Assembly (NCBI GenBank): GCA_011503125.2
Contig: WWBZ02000051.1
Coordinates: 1,550,001-1,614,000 of the forward strand
Reading direction: 5' to 3'
From: Botryosphaeria dothidea
Lineage: Eukaryota; Ascomycota; Dothideomycetes; Botryosphaeriales; Botryosphaeriaceae
DNA length: 64,000 nucleotides
The notes below the pieces were generated by a model. That model was not told where the DNA came from and did no database searches. It was given only the letters and a program-made list of their open reading frames with translations. Positions 58,175 through 64,000 of this stretch are shown here, in pieces. Positions within the stretch are counted from its first letter, which is position 1. Each line of letters opens with the position of its first letter. The translations under genes and the position numbers were made by a program.

Positions 58175-60673
58175 ATGAACTACTATCACCAGCCCCAGCA
58201 GCCCCAGCAGCCCCAGCCTGGAGGCTACGGGCCTCCGCGGCCTCCTCAACATGGTTACCAGCAACAGCCCGGTGGCTATCCGCAGATGCATGGCTCACCC
58301 GTGTCTTCACCTGTCGCGGGCTCACCGGGCGCCTATCTCGCCGCCCAGCAGCACCAGCAACCCTACCTCCCGACCGCGCCTGCACCTCCGCAACCTCCAC
58401 ACCACCCGGGCCACCCTGTAGTCATGATTCCGCAGCGATCGCCATCGCGGCACATGATGCATCAGCAGCCGCAATACCAGCCATATCCTCCGCCGACTGC
58501 CCAGTACCTCTCACATCACTCGTCTACGCCGGTTCAACCACCACGACCTCCGCCGCCGCCCCAAACGCGCCCAGGCTCCGTTGCTGTCCCGCAGTCCGCA
58601 TCCCCACCTCGACAACCTCCTGTACAGATTCAGATTCCTCGTCCGAATTCTGCGTCGCCCGGTCCAATTGATAAAGAGCAGCTTTTGCTCTCGCTCGCTG
58701 ATGAGTATGTTGCCGGTGCTCATGCTATGGGATCTACCGTCGCTCTTTCGCGCCGACAGTCGGACGAGGACAAGTACTATAAGTTGATGTCGACCGCTCT
58801 TGGCTGCATGGAAACCGTCCTCAAGAGTTTCCGTATGCATCCGCGGTATGAGGGCAAGCTGATCTTGCAGTATGCATCCTTGCTCCATGAGGAGACGGAA
58901 AATACAATCGAGGAAGAGGAGATCTTGAGTAAGGGCATAACTCTGTGTGAAAGGCACCGCATGCTGGACCTGAAGTACTCCATGCAGCACTTGCTTGCCC
59001 GGTCGCTTTTCAGGTCCAGCCACGCCGCTGCACTGAAATCAATTGATGGTGTTATTCATCACGCAGAAATGTGAGACGCTCCGTAACCAACGTACATGAG
59101 CCCCGCTGATCCTTCTTTCAGGTACCAACACATTCCGTGGATATACGCTTTTCGCTTCCTTCGAGCTTCGCTCTGTGTGCAATCTGGGTCCCATGCAGAG
59201 CTGACTTCAGCCATGCATACACTGCATGAAGTCTCCGCGCTGTCAGAAAAAATGAACGATCGTGCCATCTATGTCGCCAGCACTACTATCTTGGCCATGG
59301 TCTATCTGCGTCTCATGAATCCCGACAGTATCGAGCAAGCACAACGTGCTATTGCATCTGCCCGGAGCCTGCAGTTACAACTGACTATGAATGAACTAGG
59401 CCAGATCGTGGCTCTACTGGATCTCATCGACCTTGCTTGCAATTTGCAAAGCTACAAACCCGACCGGGCTGTTGCGAAGATGCGCGACTTGCAAGCTATC
59501 ATGGACAGTGCCGTAAACGGAGATGGCAAGAGCAGAGATGACGGTACTTTCTCAGTGTTGATCTACCGTCACCCCAATCCCCAGCTTACCGGAATGACCG
59601 GTGGTATCTTCCAGAGGGATGCGGACGGAAGAGATCGGCTGTCCATATCCTGGATGAGGCGACGGGATCTCTGGATGCTTGGGTACTACCTGAGCGGCGT
59701 GACCGCTTTGCTGAAGAATCCCACCGAAAACAAAGCTGAGAGTTATCTCAAGGAAGGGCTTAAGTTGACGAGAGGTATTTTTGAACCCTGAAGAAGTTTG
59801 GAATAATCGCGTCGTTGTGCTAACATGACTACAGAAACACTCACTGTCCCTGACCGTTATCCCATCTCGATATCTGGCGCATCGGCCCGTATGGAATGGC
59901 ACCGAGCTTTGGACTGGCATTTCCGTCTCTATCAGTGCTTCATGGCATGCAACAAGGCGGACTGGAAGACGGCCCGGACACATCTCGCTGCTCTCGATCA
60001 AGCCGCTCCGATGTTCTCGGATGATCGCAGGCCATCGATGACTCGCTTTGCGATTTACCTGAACGGCGTCATAGAGCAAGGCATTGGAAACACGGATGCG
60101 GCACTAAGCCATTTCCGTATGCTCTATGCCACCACCGCCACCATCCCAGGTCAACGTTCGGCGCAGGCGGATCTGAGTGTACTGGCGATTATGAACACGC
60201 TATTAATGATTCGCTCGCCTATCCATCCTATGCACTCGGAAGCAGAAGGTTTACTACAAAGGATTGAATCCCACTGCCAGTCTCATCCGAACCAATCGAT
60301 GGTTTCGGCCTTTGAGCTTCTGAAAGCAACAACACAGGGGAAGGATACATCCATTATCAAAATGAAGCAGTGTATCCAGAAGGCGCTTCATGCGGCCAAG
60401 GCTGTCACCAACAACCAACTGCTCTGCATTTGCATGAATTATATGACAGCAGCCTTCTTCACCAACATAATTGGCGAGCAAACGGAGAAGAGTGCAAAGG
60501 CAGGGCGGGTCCTGGCCAGGAGAGCAGGCGACCGGTTATGGCAATGCGTAGCCGACAATATGTTGGCCGATACTTACGAGAAGCGTGGCGACATTCAAGA
60601 AGCGGCCCAACCGCGTCAAGAAGCACAGGCCTTGCTATCTTATTTGCCTGCGCCACTGAGAGAGCTACGGTAG
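58175..60673 (+). CDS. mau2: Cohesin-loading factor Mau2/Scc4
   Basis: Three exons, 58175-59070, 59122-59774 and 59835-60673, 795 residues. The first 165 residues are Pro/Gln/His/Gly-rich and disordered. The remainder is an all-helical TPR superhelix typical of Scc4: IDKEQLLLSLADEYVAGAHA, LILQYASLLHEETENTIEEE, YQHIPWIYAFRFLRASLCVQ, WMRRRDLWMLGYYLSGVTAL, and RALDWHFRLYQCFMACNKAD. Scc4/Mau2 pairs with Scc2/Nipbl to load cohesin on chromatin. The junctions at 59070/59122 and 59774/59835 are GT-AG and keep the frame exactly. The C-terminal stop follows APLRELR. Confidence 0.93.
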
Positions 60674-61329
60674 ATTTGGTGGTGCGGCTACGGTTTGCAT
60701 TTGCATGGGCGGCGTTTCTAGGGAATTTTCGGCTTGCAATCTGTTCCCTCAGCAGGCGTTTCTACGAGACAGGGCGAAGCACATAAAGTTTTCTTTCGAG
60801 GGTTTGCATCAAAACACAGCGGGAAAGGCATCTTGTTCGGCGTATATCAAGGGCAAGGCATAACGAAAGCACGGTGCCGAAGTGCAGCGATGTGTTTAGG
60901 GATTTGATAGGAACAGGTGAAGCTTGCACGGCCACAGGCTCACCGCTACACATTCTAATAGAGGGAGAATGCTCTCGCGTATCGAGTGGGGCTTTCCAAT
61001 GACTTTGATACGCGGCGAGATGTGGCTTATGCGGAATACACGCCAAAACAGCCGCCGGCGCGCGCGGAACGTCTATCCGCCGGTGCGTGCCGTACAGCCA
61101 CAACATGACTTTCGTCCAGTTTCTTGTTTCCTTTGGAAATGAATTGGGCCTCATCTTCACAATCTTGAACCACGATACTTCCATAATCCGCAGTCGTTGT
61201 AGAGTACACACAGTCTGATTGTAAGCCTCCCCACATCTGCTGTTAGAGCCAAAAAAAAAGCCGTCAATGCGCCACTTGCTGCCAGACCCACACCACAGCA
61301 AAACGTAGATGAAGACCGCAAAAGAGAAC
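60674..61329. other. Intergenic: MAU2 3' region to tRNA
   Basis: MAU2 3' UTR, then sequence with no supported gene. A run of nine A lies at about 61251-61259. Confidence 0.5.
61321..61329 (-). terminator. Pol III terminator of tRNA-Asn
   Basis: On the minus strand TTCTCTTTT follows the discriminator base directly; a run of four T is enough to stop RNA polymerase III. Confidence 0.7.
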
Positions 61330-61428
61330 TCCCCCGGACAGGCTTGAACTGTCAACCTCCTGATGGCAATGAGATCCTTCGAATCTCTTTAACAGTCAGA
61401 CGCGCTAGCCAATTGCGCCACGGAGGAG
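61330..61428 (-). tRNA. tRNA-Asn (GUU) with intron
   Basis: A full cloverleaf is readable on the minus strand. The acceptor stem TCCTCCG pairs with CGGGGGA, discriminator G. The D arm contains GCGCAATTGGCTAGCGC. The anticodon stem is TCTGA/TCAGG with loop CTGTTAA, giving anticodon GTT. The T arm is GACAG-TTCAAGC-CTGTC. An intron of about 25 nt follows the base 3' to the anticodon, the canonical position for nuclear tRNA introns. A TTTT terminator follows directly (61321-61324). Mature length is about 74 nt before CCA addition. Confidence 0.93.
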
Positions 61429-62872
61429 ATGTACTCCTTGAATCTCGAGTCATAAATGCTCGAGGTGGCGGAAGTTGAAGCCGGAGACGGGGCAGCGTGA
61501 ATATGTACTCCAAAAAAAAATCAATAGAAATGAGCGGAAGCAGTGGGAAGAAGATGCGGGAAACGAAAGAAATTTATAAGGTACGGCCAAGAAACCAGAC
61601 TAGTTGACCAGAAGTGAACTAAGCCATGACTGTTGACTGACTGGTCCAGTCGTTCGTCGATCCCTTTTGTCAATGATAGAAAGCCCATGGGCGGCTTGGC
61701 GCGGTGGTTGAACAATTCGGTGTCTCAACATCAGATTATTGCTAGGGCTATGATGTAACCGCTTCTTATGGTAGCTGTGCCAGGGTCGTGACCAGCCGGT
61801 GGGATACAAATCCAAATTCCGGACGCCCGGGACGGAAGACTTCCGCCCACCGACACAGGCGCCATTAGTCATCTCTAGCCAACCATTATCCAGGCCAGGC
61901 GCGCAGTTGCCAATATCCCCTTCGCCATCACTGATCATCATTGCGATTCGCGAAAAATCTCGTAACGTGCGATCCATGCGGCCAAGAGCACGACTCAGGC
62001 CTGGCCGTTTCGGATCAACACCAGAAAGGCAGCCCGGCGTTGGCGTGGGGGATTCCTACAGCTACTCCGTCCGACAAGGCTTCCGCTTAGCCTTTGACCT
62101 CGATAGGAAGCCTAGACGCAGGGCCAGACCAGACGCTGAATTTACACGGCCAGACTTTCCAAGGCGAGCGCATGAGTCGGGCGGCCGGTCAAGCCTTGAG
62201 GTTTCTGTATGTGTTTACCTCAGTCTCCACTCTCAGCTTCGAAACATGCTTGTCTTGCCCGTTCTCGCGCTCCTGCTCCGGGGTTCCCCAAAGCCCCCCC
62301 CCAATCCTCAGAGTCAGCCAGCGTCACAGCTTTCGTTCCCTTAACATTCTCGTCCTCCCTTAATATTACTCCTCCGCCACCTTCCCCACCACCGTGCCCC
62401 ATCCCACACGCGAGAGTTGCCGTTTTAACGGCCAAGCTTTCCTGATTAAGCATGTCCCAGCAGCTTTTCTGGCCGCCGGAACCGCCTTCTGCCCTGCCGG
62501 TACCTGCGTCGGCGGGGGCATCTTTACTGACTCGCTCTTGTCTCCATGTCATATCACTGCCAAGCCCCCGATAATCGGGGCATCGCTTGGCCAGAGCAAT
62601 CATACGGTCCTGATGCTGTGCTTTGTTTGCCCTATGAATTGCTCTTGTGTATGTCGGCTGCTTCCGCGAGCTCTCTGCAATACGAGCAGTGGCCCCATGG
62701 CCGGGCAGAAACAGTGATTGGAAAGCGCTTGGGAATACTGAGCTCGGTCGTAGCTCTACCGCGCTCTGCTTTGCTAGTCATATAAAGTACTCCTTAGACC
62801 GGCTGCTTTGCGGATATTCCCTTTCAACCGCCGCTTATCATTCTTCTACGGTTGTCGTTCTTTGCTGCCAGA
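61429..62872. other. Intergenic: tRNA upstream region and dehydrogenase promoter
   Basis: No protein gene supported. Open frames near 61.8-62.45 kb overlap on both strands and lack domains. A TATAAA is listed separately. Confidence 0.5.
62781..62786 (+). promoter_or_regulatory. TATA-box candidate of the secreted dehydrogenase
   Basis: TATAAA about 90 nt upstream of the ATG at 62873, well placed for a core promoter with a short leader. Suggests an inducible gene. Confidence 0.45.
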
Positions 62873-64000
62873 ATGCGTTCCTTCGCTTTCATTGCTCCGC
62901 TTGTGGGTTCTTCCCTCGCAGCCTATCCATGGATTAACGAGCCGGATACCGGGTCGGTGTTCTTTCGAGGACTCATTGTGCACATTTCCTAACAATAGCG
63001 TAGTCTTGAGCGTGTCCTCGGTGTCGAGGGTTACGAGCCCCCGAACATCTGCCCCGAGCTTGACCAGATTCAATGCGCTCCGGACTTCGAGTTCGCGGCC
63101 AGAAGCTGCCTTAACGCTTCCAGCTACACTTGGTACAGGCACGCTTCTGGTGGTGAATGGACCTACAGAAACAACCTGGACTCCTTCCAGCAGCTCAGGT
63201 TCAGGCCGAGAATGCTGAGGGATGTCTCGAACACCAAGAACACTCTGAGGTAATGTCTCTTCTTCACCGCAACATCAGTTCTCCACTGACACTTCAACAG
63301 CACGAGCATCTTGGGTCACAACTTCTCTGCCCCCTTCTTCATTGCTCCGGCTGCTCGCGCTGCCTACTCCAACCCGGAAGAGGCTGAGATTGCTTTCATG
63401 AAGGCCGCTTATGCTCAGGACATCCTCTATATGGTCGGTACACAATAGTTTCAAGGTGTAAGTTACGTACTGACTATTCTCAGCCTGCCCTGTATGCTAG
63501 CAAGACCATTGAGGAGCTTGCTGCTGCCAAGCCCAGCAATGGCTCTCAGGTCACCTTCCAGCAGGTATGTTCACACATCAATGGAAATGAAGGAAGCGTA
63601 CTGACTCCAGAACAGCTTTACACCACTGTCAATGACTCCAGCGTCAAGTACAACATCAAGAGGGCTGAGGCTGCCGGCGCTAAGGCCATTGTTTTCACCA
63701 TTGATGCCGTTGCCGATGGTGACCGCACCCGTGACGCCCGCTACCGTCCCCGCGACGCCCAGGCCACCGACACCGATGAGCTTCAGCCCCTGACCGTGAG
63801 TTGATCCCTTCTCGGCATCTCTCAAACAACTCTAACTCAACCCCTCCGACAGTGGAACTACTACACCGAGAAGCTCACCAAGTGGACCGATCTCCCCGTC
63901 ATCCTCAAGGGTATCTATACCGTCGAGGATGCCAAGAAGGCCGTCGAGGTCGGCGCTCCCGCCATCTACATCTCCAACCACGGCGGCCGCCAGCTCGACG
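62873..64000 (+). CDS. Secreted FMN-dependent alpha-hydroxyacid dehydrogenase/oxidase, 3' end beyond window
   Basis: Six exons are visible: 62873-62952, 63004-63249, 63301-63433, 63484-63564, 63616-63795, and 63853 to the edge. The N-terminus [20 protein letters not shown] is a signal peptide, followed by a fungal-specific segment. Conserved family positions are the Arg-Tyr/FR turn ([15 protein letters not shown]), [34 protein letters not shown], the Lys of LPVILKGI that contacts FMN, and [10 protein letters not shown] at the edge, which carries the catalytic His and substrate-binding Arg. The family includes flavocytochrome b2, glycolate oxidase and lactate oxidase; no cytochrome b5 domain precedes it here. 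Exon 1 could also end at 62956 with exon 2 starting at 62999, which is in frame too; the chosen junction gives PDTGLERVLG. Two donors are gtcggt. Confidence 0.88.

Overview
This window is a piece of a filamentous ascomycete (Pezizomycotina) nuclear genome. The grounds are a velvet-family veA gene, fungal-type splice sites (GTRNGY donors, CTAAC/CTGAC-like branch points, mostly 45-65 nt introns), an intron-bearing nuclear tRNA, and single-copy fungal housekeeping genes. A Dothideomycete is plausible but cannot be proven from this sequence alone. No virus, insertion sequence, CRISPR array or biosynthetic cluster was seen. I resolved 22 protein genes and one tRNA. Most spliced models close in frame with canonical junctions, which is a strong internal check.

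Layout. 1-28.4 kb: a 5'-truncated SANT/WD40/zinc-ribbon protein, then NADH dehydrogenase 78 kDa subunit, Sey1 ER-fusion GTPase, a Pumilio RNA-binding protein, a large secreted serine esterase, a Sly41-type transporter, an RTA1-family membrane protein and the TRAPPII subunit Trs130. 28.4-34.5 kb: a gene-less interval of about 6 kb whose right half is GC-rich, leading into veA. 34.5-39.5 kb: veA and an unrecognised AT-hook nuclear protein. 41.7-61.4 kb: a dense housekeeping block with RPC82 (Pol III), QCR2 (complex III), ATP15 (ATP synthase epsilon), MAK10 (NatC), a hidden four-exon CENP-W-like histone-fold gene, proteasome alpha6, VPS55, VPS68, LOC1, an EMB8/YheT-type esterase, MAU2/SCC4 and a tRNA-Asn. 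The right edge cuts a secreted FMN-dependent alpha-hydroxyacid dehydrogenase.

Links between genes. VPS55 and VPS68, whose yeast products form one late-endosomal complex, lie tail to tail about 0.7 kb apart. Genes for complexes I, III and V of respiration are all present, each with a CCAATCA motif upstream; QCR2 and ATP15 are direct neighbours. Several gene pairs are divergent over gaps of 260-450 bp, so shared promoters are likely. Two introns appear to use GC-AG borders (proteasome alpha6 and the secreted esterase). No clearly new multi-gene system was found. The most useful results are the hidden CENP-W gene, the VPS55/VPS68 pairing, the GC-AG introns, the architecture of the first gene and the large interval upstream of veA.
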